In this document: one piece after another, positions 23,733-32,743 of the stretch
How the letters are laid out: every line of letters starts with the position of its first letter
Numbering within the stretch: position 1 is the stretch's first letter
Origin: an uncultured Rhodospirillaceae bacterium
Lineage (GTDB): Bacteria > Pseudomonadota > Alphaproteobacteria > Rhodospirillales > Magnetospirillaceae
Direction: 5' to 3'
Assembly (NCBI GenBank): GCA_903941105.1
Contig: CAJANL010000232.1
Span: forward strand, 1 to 37,600
DNA: 37,600 nucleotides
The notes under the pieces: generated by a model
What the model saw: only the letters and a program-made list of their open reading frames with translations
Databases searched by the model: none
Told to the model about the DNA's origin: nothing
Made by a program: the position numbers and the translations under genes

Positions 23733-24128
23733 ATGGGTTCGCAGCGGGACAGGAGTGATCCCGATATGGACGACGAGGCGATCAATCGGATCGAAGGCCA
23801 TAGCTACGAGGCATGGAAGGCTGCCACCCAGGCCGCCAAGGAACTGGTGGAGCAGGTTGATCCCGCCCATCCCGATCTCGATCTCATCGAGAATATCGCC
23901 GCCCGCATCGAGATGTGCGCCACCGTGCTCACCACCGTCGAGCTGCGCCGCACCCACCACGAGGTCAAGACCGACCTGTTTCGCATGGCCACCGAGGATC
24001 GCCGCCGCCACGACAGCCTGATCGGCACCCTGGAGCGCGTCGGTCGCGCCGTCGAGGAACTGGAAAAGCGCATCGGCCGGCTGGAGACCAAGGTGGGCAT
24101 GTTGATCATGCGCACCAACGTGGATTGA
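23733..24128 (+). CDS. Coiled-coil hypothetical protein
   Basis: A 131-residue acidic/basic helical protein. The region AAKELVEQVDPAHPDLDLIE is followed by long helices rich in Glu, Arg and Leu heptads (LERVGRAVEELEKRIGRLET, about 95-125), predicted to form a coiled coil. There is no membrane segment or signal peptide. A G-rich stretch (AAGGGGGGA) lies upstream of the ATG at 23733; ATG at 23766 (MDDEAINR) is an alternative start. No family is recognised. Confidence 0.6.
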   Translation: MGSQRDRSDPDMDDEAINRIEGHSYEAWKAATQAAKELVEQVDPAHPDLDLIENIAARIEMCATVLTTVELRRTHHEVKTDLFRMATEDRRRHDSLIGTLERVGRAVEELEKRIGRLETKVGMLIMRTNVD

Positions 24129-24140
24129 TCTTGTCATCCG

Positions 24141-24182
24141 TCCCGCGCCGGGGGCTCGCCTGGCCGCCGCCGCAATGGCGGC
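24141..24182 (-). repeat. Dispersed palindromic repeat, copy C
   Basis: Read on the minus strand: GCCGCCATTGCGGCGGCGGC, then CAGGCGAGC and CCCCGGCGCGGGA. It is the same arrangement as copies A, B and D but inverted. It fills most of the 75-base gap before the hydrolase gene and may lie in its leader. Confidence 0.55.
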
Positions 24183-24203
24183 TCGGGGCTGACGAAAGGG
24201 TCT

Positions 24204-24971
24204 ATGATCATGCATCTCCAGTATCTTGAAGCCGGCGAAGGCCGGCCGCTGGTCATCCTGCATGGGCTGCTGGGCTCGGCGCGCAACTGGGGCGCATTCG
24301 TCAAGCGTTTGGGTCGCCATCGCCATGCCTTCGCCCTCGATCTGCCCAACCATGGCGGCTCGCCCTGGGCCGAAGTCATGGATTACCCGTTCATGGCCGG
24401 CGAGGTGGCGGCATTTATCGAGACCCTCGGCCGGCCGGCGGCGGTGATGGGGCACAGCATGGGCGGCAAGGCGGCCATGGTGCTGGCGCTGTCGCGGCCC
24501 GAACTGGTGGAGCGTCTGGTGGTGGTGGACATCGCGCCGGCGGCCTATGGGCATACCTTCGCCCCTTATGTCCGGGCCATGCGCGCGGCTCCGCTGGGCG
24601 CCTCGGCAAAGCGCTCCGACGTCGAGCGGCATCTGGCCGCCGACATCGCCGATCCGGCGGTTCGGGCCTTTCTGATGCAGAATCTGGAGGGCGGCGAGGG
24701 CGGCTACCGCTGGCGCCCCAATCTGGCGGTGCTGGGGGCCCATATGGATGACCTGCTGGCCTTCCCGCAGCAGCCGGCTGGGGCCTGCTATCAGGGGGCG
24801 GCGCTGTTCGTCGCCGGTGCCGATTCGGACTATGTGCGGCCAGAACACCGGCCCGCCATCCACACCCTGTTCCCCCGCGCGGCGATCGAGGCGGTGCCGG
24901 GGGCCGGTCACTGGGTGCATGTCGACGCACCCGCCGCCTTTCTTCAGGTGGTCGAGCCGTTCCTGGCTTGA
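24204..24971 (+). CDS. Alpha/beta hydrolase (YbfF-like esterase)
   Basis: A 255-residue alpha/beta hydrolase. Oxyanion-loop motif HGLLGSARNW, nucleophile elbow GHSMGGKAA with S85, an acidic residue in the FVAGADSDYV region, and the C-terminal catalytic His in GAGHWVHVDAP form the expected triad. The arrangement and length fit the YbfF/ABHD11 esterase group, which acts on small acyl esters including acyl-CoA in E. coli. GAAAGGG precedes two in-frame ATGs (24204 and 24210); the second has the more usual spacing. Repeat copies C and D lie on either side. Confidence 0.85.
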   Translation: MIMHLQYLEAGEGRPLVILHGLLGSARNWGAFVKRLGRHRHAFALDLPNHGGSPWAEVMDYPFMAGEVAAFIETLGRPAAVMGHSMGGKAAMVLALSRPELVERLVVVDIAPAAYGHTFAPYVRAMRAAPLGASAKRSDVERHLAADIADPAVRAFLMQNLEGGEGGYRWRPNLAVLGAHMDDLLAFPQQPAGACYQGAALFVAGADSDYVRPEHRPAIHTLFPRAAIEAVPGAGHWVHVDAPAAFLQVVEPFLA

Positions 24972-25013
24972 GCCGCTCACCGGGGCTGCGGCCAAGCGAG
25001 CGCCCGGCGAGGG
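24972..25013 (+). repeat. Dispersed palindromic repeat, copy D
   Basis: GCCGCTCACCGGGGCTGCGG, CCAAGCGAGCG, CCCGGCGAGGG. The first stem is eroded compared with copies A-C, but GGCCAAGCGAGCG and the CCCGGCGAGGG box are intact. It begins at the stop codon of the hydrolase and lies between convergent genes. Confidence 0.5.
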
Positions 25014-25049
25014 CTGTTTCTTTCCAGGCGGCGCCTTATCGGCGGCTCG

Positions 25050-25523
25050 TCAAAGACCCCGTGACCGCATGAGGTGGCTCTTGTACAGCATGTCCTCGCT
25101 CAGCATGTGCTCCAGCAGCGCCATCACCATCTGGTGCGCGATGGCTCCCAGGGCATGGATATCTTCCTGTCGGTCGATTTCCCGGACAAGTTCGGAGAAG
25201 GCATAGGCCAAATCCTGGTGGGCGATGCGGTGGCGGTCGGTGCCGGTGAAGGCGATCTCGGCAAGGAGCGCCTCTTCCTGGGTGAAGTGGCTAATGGCGT
25301 CGGTGTGGAGCATCCGGATGGCGGCACGCACCTCGGCGTCCGGCGCATCGCTGTCGATCAGCATGGGAATTGTCGCCGCGAGGTCGAAAAACCGGCGGTG
25401 CTGCGAATCCACCGCGTCGTCCCCGACAGAGAAGCTGCCCAGCCATTTGAGGAGACCCAGGCGGTCGACGGCCCGATGACATTCGAGCTCGCTCAGTGTC
25501 GATATATTAATGTGGCCGTGCAT
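25050..25523 (-). CDS. Bacteriohemerythrin
   Basis: A 157-residue single-domain hemerythrin with all di-iron ligands visible: His in AVDSQHRRFFD, His and Glu in SHFTQEE (HxxxE), two His in HRIAHQD (HxxxH), and His and Asp in EHMLSED (HxxxxD). The protein binds O2 reversibly and may supply or sense oxygen in a microaerobic cell. An N-terminal extension of about 35 residues precedes the domain. The start at 25523 (MHGHIN) has AAGGA seven bases upstream; MFKDW at 25541 is an alternative. It is divergent from the amidohydrolase gene. Confidence 0.88.
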   Translation of the reverse strand: MHGHINISTLSELECHRAVDRLGLLKWLGSFSVGDDAVDSQHRRFFDLAATIPMLIDSDAPDAEVRAAIRMLHTDAISHFTQEEALLAEIAFTGTDRHRIAHQDLAYAFSELVREIDRQEDIHALGAIAHQMVMALLEHMLSEDMLYKSHLMRSRGL

Positions 25524-25666
25524 CGCCCAATCCTTGAACATTCCCCTGCCAGTCACTTTAGATGCGCGGTGCCGGTGCTACAACCTATCCGGAGGAAGCA
25601 AACGTGGTGCACATTGGGATGTCTCTTGTAGTGTGGGACGGCGGCAGAGACGCTATAGTATAGGTC

Positions 25667-26455
25667 ATGCTGACGTTCATCCCCGACCACGGTGGCGCGA
25701 TTTCCCCCTTTGTATCGCTTGATGGCGGCGAAGACTCGCGAGTGCTGGTGATTTGCGACCACGCATCGCACCGTATCCCTGCCGGCCTGGGGGCGCTCGG
25801 CCTGGCGGCGGAGCACGGCACGGCCCACATCGCCTGGGACATCGGTGCCGCCGAGGTGTCGCGGCGGCTGGCGGCGCGGCTGGGCTGCCCGGCGGTGCTG
25901 GCCGGGGTGAGCCGATTGGTGATCGACTGTAACCGTCAACTGGGCGATCCGGGGTCCATTCCGGCGGTCTCGTGCGGCGTGGTGGTGCCGGGCAATGCCG
26001 CCGTCGGCGATGCCGAGGCGGAACGCCGGGCCGAGGACTGGTTCTGGCCCTACCACCATGAGATCGGCCGGCGGCTGGCCCAGATGTGGCGGCACGGGGC
26101 GGCCCCGGCGGTGGTGGCGGTGCACAGCTTCACGCCCCGGCTGAACGACCAGCCGCGCCCCTGGCATGTGGGAGTGCTGTGGAACCGCGATCCGCGCATG
26201 GCAGTGCCGGTGTTGCGCACGCTGTCCGGCCGGCCCGATCTGATGGTGGGTGACAACCAGCCCTATTCCGGGCGCGAGATCAACTACACGCTGGATACCC
26301 ACGCCGGCGCCGCCGGCCTGCCGCATATCTCGTTCGAGATCCGCCAGGATCTCATCGACAGTCCCGCCGGCGTGGAGATCTGGGCCGCCCTGCTCGCCGA
26401 GGTCATAGCCCCGGTCTTGGCCGATCCGACCCTGTATCGCGCCACGGCCTATTGA
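25667..26455 (+). CDS. N-formylglutamate amidohydrolase family protein
   Basis: A 262-residue FGase-family zinc hydrolase. LVICDHASHRIPAGLG holds the first metal-binding residues, AWDIGA a conserved Asp, VIDCNRQLGDP a conserved Arg, VVAVHSFTP a His, and LPHISFEIRQDLI a conserved Glu. The classical reaction is N-formylglutamate to formate and glutamate in histidine breakdown. No hut genes are adjacent, so the substrate may differ. TATAGT (25654-25659) ends seven bases before the ATG, which could mean a leaderless transcript, though no good -35 is present. Confidence 0.88.
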   Translation: MLTFIPDHGGAISPFVSLDGGEDSRVLVICDHASHRIPAGLGALGLAAEHGTAHIAWDIGAAEVSRRLAARLGCPAVLAGVSRLVIDCNRQLGDPGSIPAVSCGVVVPGNAAVGDAEAERRAEDWFWPYHHEIGRRLAQMWRHGAAPAVVAVHSFTPRLNDQPRPWHVGVLWNRDPRMAVPVLRTLSGRPDLMVGDNQPYSGREINYTLDTHAGAAGLPHISFEIRQDLIDSPAGVEIWAALLAEVIAPVLADPTLYRATAY

Positions 26456-26555
26456 CCCAGTGGGGAATACGCACCCATTGACTCCGGCATTCATCATTCA
26501 TTAATCTGGCAAATCGGTACTGATATACCGTATTTCCAGCCGGAAAGCACCGCCC

Positions 26556-28256
26556 ATGCTCGCCCAGAGATTCGCCGATACCCGTATTGCCGTTAAGGTC
26601 CTGTTGGCCCCGGCGGTGCTGTTCGCCTCGATGCTGGTGCTGGCGCTGACCTTCCAGAGCGGCATGGGCCGGCAGTCGGCGGCCCTGGAGGAGTTGTACA
26701 GCGTCTCTTTCACCCGCTCGAACTTCGCTGCCCGTGTCGATCAATTGAGCACCGCCATCCAGTCCAATACCTATCGTCTGATCGGCTGGTATGCCGACCG
26801 CACCGACAAGGCCAAGACTCAGGCGCTCGACAAGCAGATTCGCGGTGAGATCACGCAGCTCAACACCCTGCTGGGCGATTACGCCAAGGGCGTCAAGGGC
26901 GGCGACGAAACCAATCTGGTCAACGCCATCCAGGGCGGCTTCAAGGAGTTCTCCTTTTCGGTGGACAGCGCCCTCGACCTTGCCTCCAGCGACCACTTCA
27001 CCGCCCTGGCGCTGATGAACAACGCCGAGGACACCAGCGCCGCCCTGGCCACGGCGGTCAGCACCTTCACCGCCTTCGCCGAACAGCGCACCGAGATGGT
27101 GCACCGTCAGGCGGTGGATGCCGAGGCCTCGGCCCGCCTGAGCTACTTCGCCACCCTGGCGGCCTTTCTGGCGCTGGGCGGCGTGGTGGTGGCGGCGGCG
27201 ACCCGGATGATCTCGCGGCCGGTGCAGGCCCTGACCTCGGCCATGGGGCGGCTGGCGGCCGGCGAGACCGCCATCGAGATTCCCTCGCGCAACAGCCGTG
27301 ACGAGATCGGCGACATGGCCCGGACGGTGGACGTGTTCCGCGACAACATGCTGAAGGCGGCGCGCCTGGAAGCCGAGCAGGAGACCCAGCGCCGCCAGCA
27401 GGCCACCACGGTGGCGCGGCGCGACAGCCTGACCGAGGCCTTCAACGCCACCATGGACCACACGTTGGAAACGGTGCTGGCCACGGTGCGCCAGGTCCAT
27501 GGCGCGGCGGAGGCCATGCGCGGCAATGCCGAACGGACCAGCGCGCGCGGCGCCGCCGTGGCCGCCGCCGCGCAGCAGTCGGCCGGCAATGTGGAAACCG
27601 TCGCCGGCGCCACCGACGACCTCGGCCGGCTGATCGGCGAAATCGGCCGGCATGTTTCGACCACGGTGACCGTCGCCGCCGACGCGGTAAGCGGCATTCG
27701 CTCCGCCAACCAGACCATGTCGGGGCTGGAGGAGGCGGCCAGGCGCATCGGTGAGATCGTCACCCTGATCAACGCCATCGCCGGCCAGACCAATCTGCTG
27801 GCGCTCAACGCCACCATCGAGGCGGCGCGGGCGGGCGAGGCGGGCAAGGGCTTTGCCGTGGTCGCTTCGGAGGTCAAGAACCTCGCCACCCAGACGGCGC
27901 GGGCCACCGAGGAGATCTCCTCGCACATCGCCGGCATCCAGACCATCACCCGCGACGCCGCCACCACCATCCGCACCGTCGGCGAGACGGTGGAGCGCAT
28001 GGGCGGGGTGATCGAGACCATCTCTCAGGCCATGGGACAGCAGGCCGCCGCCACCCACGATATCGTCGCCAATGTGCGCCATGCCGCCGCCGGTACCGGC
28101 GAGATCATGCACAGCATCGACGAGGTGTCGCAGGCCGCCGCCGCCACCGGCGACATGGCCACCGGCATGTTCACCACCGCCGACGAACTGCTGTCCGAGG
28201 CGGAAGCCCTTCGCCGCGAGGTCTCCACCTTCCTGGGGGCGGTGCGCCAGGGGTGA
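26556..28256 (+). CDS. Methyl-accepting chemotaxis protein
   Basis: A 566-residue chemoreceptor. The N-terminal membrane helix (about 12-34) is followed by a four-helix-bundle-like periplasmic sensor (about 35-188), a second helix ([22 protein letters not shown]), a HAMP domain ([19 protein letters not shown]) and the signalling coiled coil. The hairpin tip [20 protein letters not shown] is fully conserved and binds CheA/CheW. No C-terminal CheR-binding pentapeptide is present. The ligand is unknown and no che genes are nearby. The gene ends next to the convergent MFS gene. Confidence 0.93.
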   Translation: MLAQRFADTRIAVKVLLAPAVLFASMLVLALTFQSGMGRQSAALEELYSVSFTRSNFAARVDQLSTAIQSNTYRLIGWYADRTDKAKTQALDKQIRGEITQLNTLLGDYAKGVKGGDETNLVNAIQGGFKEFSFSVDSALDLASSDHFTALALMNNAEDTSAALATAVSTFTAFAEQRTEMVHRQAVDAEASARLSYFATLAAFLALGGVVVAAATRMISRPVQALTSAMGRLAAGETAIEIPSRNSRDEIGDMARTVDVFRDNMLKAARLEAEQETQRRQQATTVARRDSLTEAFNATMDHTLETVLATVRQVHGAAEAMRGNAERTSARGAAVAAAAQQSAGNVETVAGATDDLGRLIGEIGRHVSTTVTVAADAVSGIRSANQTMSGLEEAARRIGEIVTLINAIAGQTNLLALNATIEAARAGEAGKGFAVVASEVKNLATQTARATEEISSHIAGIQTITRDAATTIRTVGETVERMGGVIETISQAMGQQAAATHDIVANVRHAAAGTGEIMHSIDEVSQAAAATGDMATGMFTTADELLSEAEALRREVSTFLGAVRQG

Positions 28257-28257
28257 G

Positions 28258-29442
28258 CTACTCCGCCGCCGCCACCGCCTCTTTCCTCTCCGACGGCAGC
28301 CACGTGGCCGCCAGGGCGACCAGGGCGGCGGCGGCGGCAAGCAGCATGAACAGCGCCTCGAAGCCGCCGGTGGCGCCGCGCATCACCGATACCAGCGGCA
28401 CCCCCAGGCCCGACACGCCGAACGACAGGATGAATTTCAGCCCGAAGGCGGTGCCGCGCCATCTGGCCGGGGTATAGCGCGCCAGCAGCAGGTTCTCGGC
28501 CGGGATGCCGGCCATGTTGAAGCTCACCGCCAGCACCGCCAGCACCACCAGCGACAGCCCACTCCCCGAGGCCACCAGCAGCAGCAGCGGCACCTGCACC
28601 AGGGCGGCGACGACGTAAAGCCGCTTGGGACTGTAGCGGTCGGCGAGGTGGCCGGCCAGGATCTGGGTCAGCCCGGCCAGCAGGTAGACCACCGTCACCG
28701 CGCCGGCCGCGCCCAGCACGCCGACATCGCCCAGGCGTTCGGAGAACAACTTGGGCAGCGACGGTTGGGTCGCCTGATAGATCAGCCCGGCGCTCAGCAT
28801 GGTCACCGTCAGCACCAGCCCGGCCCGGATGGTGTCGCCGCGGTCGGCGGCCGGCTCGGGCTTGCGGTCGGCCTTGGCCTCGACCACCACGCCGGCCCGC
28901 AGCAGGACGAGGAATGCCAGCCCGGTGGCGAACACCATCACTCCCGGCACCACGAAGGCGGCCCGCCAGCCCGAGGCGGCAATCAGCACTCCGGCGATCA
29001 GGCCGGCCAGGGCGGGGCCGATGCCGCCGAACACGCCGTTGAGTCCGATGGCGCGGCCGCGATTGACGGCGTTGCGGATCAGCCAGGCGATGCCCACCGG
29101 GTGGTAGATGGAGCCGAACAGCCCGATGAAGCCCAGCGCCACCGCCAGCGACCACGGACCGGTCGAGAACCCGACCATCATGGCCGAGGCACCCAGGCCG
29201 AGGAAGTAGACCGCCATCATCCCCACCGTGCTCCAGCGGTCGCCCAGCCAGCCCATCAGGGGGGCGAGCAGGCCGTAGAGCAGCTTGCCGGCCACCACCA
29301 GCGCCAGCACCTCCTCGTAGGACATGCCGAACTCGCCGGGCAGCACCAGGGCAGCGATGAAGAAGATGGGCTCGAAGAGGTGGGCATAGGCATGGCCGGC
29401 GCAGGAGAAGGCGAGCGAGGCTTGGGCCGAGCGACGGGGCAT
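28258..29442 (-). CDS. MFS transporter
   Basis: A 394-residue major facilitator with about 12 hydrophobic segments. The start MPRRSAQASLAF at 29442 is just before the first helix region; no strong ribosome-binding site is visible. The loop after helix 2 reads MGWLGDRWSTVG (motif A-like), and the second half has AGHLADRYSPKRLYV. FIGLFGSIYHPVGIAWLIRN resembles the fosmidomycin-resistance/sugar-phosphate-like MFS group. The substrate is unknown. It is divergent from purC and convergent with the chemoreceptor gene. Confidence 0.82.
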   Translation of the reverse strand: MPRRSAQASLAFSCAGHAYAHLFEPIFFIAALVLPGEFGMSYEEVLALVVAGKLLYGLLAPLMGWLGDRWSTVGMMAVYFLGLGASAMMVGFSTGPWSLAVALGFIGLFGSIYHPVGIAWLIRNAVNRGRAIGLNGVFGGIGPALAGLIAGVLIAASGWRAAFVVPGVMVFATGLAFLVLLRAGVVVEAKADRKPEPAADRGDTIRAGLVLTVTMLSAGLIYQATQPSLPKLFSERLGDVGVLGAAGAVTVVYLLAGLTQILAGHLADRYSPKRLYVVAALVQVPLLLLVASGSGLSLVVLAVLAVSFNMAGIPAENLLLARYTPARWRGTAFGLKFILSFGVSGLGVPLVSVMRGATGGFEALFMLLAAAAALVALAATWLPSERKEAVAAAE

Positions 29443-29467
29443 GGGCTGGGTCCGGTTCAAGTGGTGT

Positions 29468-29518
29468 GACCAATTAGCATTCGCCTGCCCTGCGTTGCAA
29501 TCCCCCGACGAATTGGTC
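29468..29518. promoter_or_regulatory. Split 8-bp inverted repeat between MFS and purC
   Basis: GACCAATT (29468-29475) and AATTGGTC (29511-29518) are exact complements 35 bases apart, within the 111-base divergent region. They could be paired half-sites of a regulator of one or both genes. No regulator gene is adjacent, and chance cannot be excluded. Confidence 0.3.
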
Positions 29519-29553
29519 CATAAACGAGGCCTCGCTATGGAAGGGCTTCGTCC

Positions 29554-30531
29554 ATGCTGCCTGCCGACATCATCCGCGCCGCTATCCCCACCGTGCTGAC
29601 CGACGCGCATTTCCCTGAATTGCCCAACCATTATCGCGGCAAGGTGCGGGACTGCTACGACCTGCCCGACGGGCGGCGCATTCTGGTCTCCACCGACCGC
29701 CAGAGCGCCTTCGACCAGGTGCTGGCGGCGGTGCCATTCAAGGGGCAGGTTCTGACCCAGACGGCGCGCTTCTGGTTCGAGGCCACCCGCGACATCTGCC
29801 CCAACCATGTGCTCGACTACCCCGATCCCAATGTGGTGGTGGGGCGGCGGCTCGACATGCTGCCCATCGAGATGGTGGTGCGCGACTACATCACCGGTTC
29901 CACCGACACCTCCATCTGGCCCATGTACCGCGACGGCAAGCGCGAGATGTACGGGGTGAGGCTGCCCGATGGCCTGAGCAAGAACGACCGCCTGCCGGCA
30001 ACCATCCTCACCCCCACCACCAAGGCGGCGGTGGGCGGCCACGACGCTCCGGTCAGCCCGGCCGAGATCGTCGAGCGCGGCCTGCTGACGGCGACGCAAT
30101 GGGACGATCTGGCGGCCCTGTCGCTGGCCCTGTTCGCGCGCGGCCGCGACATCGCCGCCCGCCACGGCCTGATCCTGGTCGACACCAAATACGAGTTCGG
30201 CCTCGACGCCGAGGGCCGCATCACCCTGGCGGACGAGATCCACACCCCCGACAGCAGCCGCTATTGGCTGGCCGAGTCCTACCTTAACCGCCACCACCGG
30301 GGCGAGGAGCCGGAGAGCCTCGACAAGGAGTTCCTGCGGCTATGGATCGCGGCCCGCTGCGATCCCTACCACGACCCCATTCCGGCCATTCCCGACGACA
30401 CGCTGGTGGAATTCAGCCGCAAATACATCGCGCTGTTCGAGATGGTGACCGGCCGCGACTTCACCGCGCCGCCGGCCAGCGAGCCGGTCAAGGAGCGGAT
30501 CCGGCGGAATCTGGCGGCGTTTGCGGGGTAG
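29554..30531 (+). CDS. purC: PurC: SAICAR synthase, long form
   Basis: A 325-residue phosphoribosylaminoimidazole-succinocarboxamide synthase, which joins aspartate to CAIR with ATP in purine synthesis. Visible motifs are [28 protein letters not shown] split over the N-terminal ATP site, VVRDYITGS, the [12 protein letters not shown] segment, LVDTKYEFG and [14 protein letters not shown]. The length is that of the about 300-residue yeast-like form, not the about 240-residue E. coli form, so a second short PurC may exist elsewhere. GGAAGGG lies eight bases before the ATG. A hairpin follows. Confidence 0.95.
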   Translation: MLPADIIRAAIPTVLTDAHFPELPNHYRGKVRDCYDLPDGRRILVSTDRQSAFDQVLAAVPFKGQVLTQTARFWFEATRDICPNHVLDYPDPNVVVGRRLDMLPIEMVVRDYITGSTDTSIWPMYRDGKREMYGVRLPDGLSKNDRLPATILTPTTKAAVGGHDAPVSPAEIVERGLLTATQWDDLAALSLALFARGRDIAARHGLILVDTKYEFGLDAEGRITLADEIHTPDSSRYWLAESYLNRHHRGEEPESLDKEFLRLWIAARCDPYHDPIPAIPDDTLVEFSRKYIALFEMVTGRDFTAPPASEPVKERIRRNLAAFAG

Positions 30532-30661
30532 TTACTGAACCCTCTCCCGCCAGGGGAGAGGGAGAGCGGTGAGGTAGCCGCTCGTGGCACTCCCGGCAGG
30601 CATCCCGCTGCGCCCGCTTGCACCTGTCGCGGACCGGGCAGTCTTCCGGCGCCGTGGTCAT
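30488..30661 (-). CDS. Possible Cys-rich microprotein coupled to the glutamine synthetase-like gene
   Basis: The ATG overlaps the stop of the upstream synthetase-like gene (ATGA) and opens a 57-codon frame: [20 protein letters not shown], then [10 protein letters not shown]. Four cysteines in a C-x5-C...C-x2-C layout could bind a metal. The second half reads SPSPLAGEG, the usual spurious translation of the CCCTCTCCC hairpin, and overlaps the end of purC on the other strand. So only the first about 32 residues look protein-like. It may be real, a decayed tail, or chance. Confidence 0.35.
   Translation of the reverse strand: MTTAPEDCPVRDRCKRAQRDACRECHERLPHRSPSPLAGEGSVTTPQTPPDSAGSAP
30540..30562. 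terminator. Hairpin after purC
   Basis: CCCTCTCCC and GGGAGAGGG form a perfect 9-bp stem with a 5-base loop, eight bases after the purC stop and between convergent genes. The same stem occurs as a dispersed intergenic repeat in many proteobacteria. No T-run follows, so its role as terminator is probable, not certain. Confidence 0.55.
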
Positions 30662-31998
30662 ACGTTCAACAGCAGGAATTCCCGCTCCCAGCTTGAGACC
30701 ACCCGCTGGTAGGCGTCCCACTCGGTTTCCTTGACCGCCATGTAGGCCTCGCAGAATTCGTCGCCGAGGATTTCGCGCAGGGCCTTGGCGGCCTTCATCT
30801 TTTCCAGCGCGTCGGGCAGGTGGCGGGGCAGTGAGTGGGCGCGGGTATAGCCCGAGCCGCCGATGGGCTCGCCGGGGTCGATCTTCTGCTGGATACCGAG
30901 CCAGCCGCAGGCCAGCGAGCCGGCGAAAGCGAGATAGGGGTTGGCGTCGGCCCCGGCCAGCCGGTTCTCCACCCGGCGCGCGGCGGCGCCCGATTCCGGC
31001 ACCCTGAGGCCGACCGTACGGTTGTCGCGGCCCCAGTGGACGTTGATGGGGGCGTCGAAGTCGGGCACCAGGCGGCGGAACGAGTTGACGTTGGGGGCGA
31101 ACAGCAGCATGGCCGCCGGCAGGTACTTGCGCAACCCGCCGATGAACCAGCGAAACATGGCGGTATCGGTGCCGTCGGCGTTGGAAAACAGGTTCAGGCC
31201 ACTCTCGGTATCGACCAGGCTCTGGTGGATGTGCATGGCGCTGCCGGGCTCGTTCTGCATGGGCTTGGCCATGAAGGTGGCATAGACCTGATGGCGCAGC
31301 GCCACCTGCCGCACGGTGCGCTTGAACAGGAAGGTCTGGTCGGCCAGTTCGAGGGCGTCGCCGTGGTCGAAATTGACCTCCATCTGGGCGTTGCCGGCCT
31401 CGTGGGACAGGGTGTCCACCTCCAGCCGCTGGATCTCGCAGTAGCTGTAGATTTGATCGAACAGCGGGTCGAACTCGTTGATGGCGTCGACGCCATAGGC
31501 CGGCCGGCCGGTCTCGGCGCGCCCCGAACGGCCGATGGGGGCCTCCAGCGGATAGTCGGAATCGGTGTTCTGCTTGGTGAGGAAGAATTCCAGCTCGGGC
31601 GCCACCACCGGCTGCCAGCCCTTGCCGTGGTAGAGGCTGAGGACCCGCTTGAGAACCTGCCTTGGCGCCATCTCCACCGGACGGCCGTCGACGTGGAAGC
31701 AGTCGTTGATGACGCAGGCGGTGGGCTCGTCGTACCACGGCACCTGGCGCAGGCTCTCCGGGTCGGGCCGCAGGTAGATGTCGCCGTTGGCGACGCTGGT
31801 GACGTCCTCCTCGGGGTAATCGCCGGTGATGGTTTGGACGAAGATGCTTTCCGGCAGCCGGAGGCCCCGGTTCTCCGCGATCGAGACGAATTTGTGGGCC
31901 GGCACGATCTTGCCGCGGGCCACCCCCGACATGTCCGGCACCAGGCATTCCACCTCGGTGATGCCGTGCGCCCTGATCCATTCCGAAAACGCGCTCAT
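30658..31998 (-). CDS. Glutamine synthetase-like ligase (PuuA / gamma-glutamylpolyamine synthetase type)
   Basis: A 446-residue protein of the glutamine synthetase family. The N-terminal beta-grasp region includes VECLVPDMSGVARGKIVP. The catalytic domain has VVAPELEFFL, AGNAQMEVNFDHGD (metal Glu residues), MHIHQSL with the ATP/metal His, PNVNSFRRLVP and GRDNRTVGLRVP. The NRTVGLRVP form and lack of the adenylylation loop Tyr context point to the gamma-glutamylputrescine/monoamine ligase group over GlnA. The start MSAFSEW has AGGAGGG seven bases upstream; an ATG 13 codons earlier is less likely. A Cys-rich frame overlaps its stop. The exact amine substrate is unknown. Confidence 0.88.
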   Translation of the reverse strand: MSAFSEWIRAHGITEVECLVPDMSGVARGKIVPAHKFVSIAENRGLRLPESIFVQTITGDYPEEDVTSVANGDIYLRPDPESLRQVPWYDEPTACVINDCFHVDGRPVEMAPRQVLKRVLSLYHGKGWQPVVAPELEFFLTKQNTDSDYPLEAPIGRSGRAETGRPAYGVDAINEFDPLFDQIYSYCEIQRLEVDTLSHEAGNAQMEVNFDHGDALELADQTFLFKRTVRQVALRHQVYATFMAKPMQNEPGSAMHIHQSLVDTESGLNLFSNADGTDTAMFRWFIGGLRKYLPAAMLLFAPNVNSFRRLVPDFDAPINVHWGRDNRTVGLRVPESGAAARRVENRLAGADANPYLAFAGSLACGWLGIQQKIDPGEPIGGSGYTRAHSLPRHLPDALEKMKAAKALREILGDEFCEAYMAVKETEWDAYQRVVSSWEREFLLLNV

Positions 31999-32166
31999 GC
32001 CTGCCCTCCTGCCGCTGGTCACCCTATCATCCTTCACTCCGGTCGTGGCGAAAAGAGGGCAGCGCGAGGGGCTGGGGGTTCACGGGAAGGTCTCTTGCAA
32101 TGGCTGTTCGGTTGGAGGACATTAGCCCAGTCGTCAATTCTTCCCTCTCGCTTGGGCGCCTCCCGG

Positions 32167-32739
32167 ATGAGCTTTTCCGTCGTCTTGATCATCAGCCTGG
32201 CCGCCGGCGTCGTCCTGGTGGTCGGGGGGGGACTGATGATGTATATGGCGAATCTGGTAAAGAATGCCTACGAACTCAAGGTGCAGATCAGCGCCGACGT
32301 CGACGAGCGTTTCACCAAGTTGGCCGAGGAACTCGACAAAAAAAGCCGCTGGATCAAGCGTGATCTTCTGGAAGAAATCGAGAAGATCAAGCTTGCGATG
32401 CAAAGCGACAACGCCCGCAAGTTCGCCGAGATGACCGATCCTCTCAGTAAGCGCTTCGATGAGATGGGCGAGTTGTTGCGCAAGGAGCGGGCGGAGTGGG
32501 TCAAGGCGGTGGAAAGCGACCGCCAGAACATCTCCGCGCTGGACCAGAAGCTGCGGGCACTGCGCCGCGATGCCAAGAAGCCCGACGATGGTGCGGCTGC
32601 TCCGGGCGGCGCCGACGCCGCCCTCGAACAGGCGGCGCAGGTCCTGGCGGCCAAGGCCGCCGCCGCCGAAGTGGCCGCGTCCGCACCGGCCGCCAAGCCG
32701 GCGCCGCCGTTGCTGCCCGACCTCGCCAGCGGGGCATGA
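32167..32739 (+). CDS. Membrane-anchored coiled-coil hypothetical protein
   Basis: A 190-residue protein. One N-terminal transmembrane helix (about 3-27, FSVVLIISLAAGVVLVVGGG) is followed by a long charged helical region (about 30-140, e.g. ELDKKSRWIKRDLLEEIEKI) with heptad character, then an Ala/Pro-rich tail. No family is recognised. No clear Shine-Dalgarno sequence precedes the ATG. The HD-GYP-like gene starts four bases after the stop, so the two are probably co-transcribed. Confidence 0.65.
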   Translation: MSFSVVLIISLAAGVVLVVGGGLMMYMANLVKNAYELKVQISADVDERFTKLAEELDKKSRWIKRDLLEEIEKIKLAMQSDNARKFAEMTDPLSKRFDEMGELLRKERAEWVKAVESDRQNISALDQKLRALRRDAKKPDDGAAAPGGADAALEQAAQVLAAKAAAAEVAASAPAAKPAPPLLPDLASGA

Positions 32740-32743
32740 GCCC

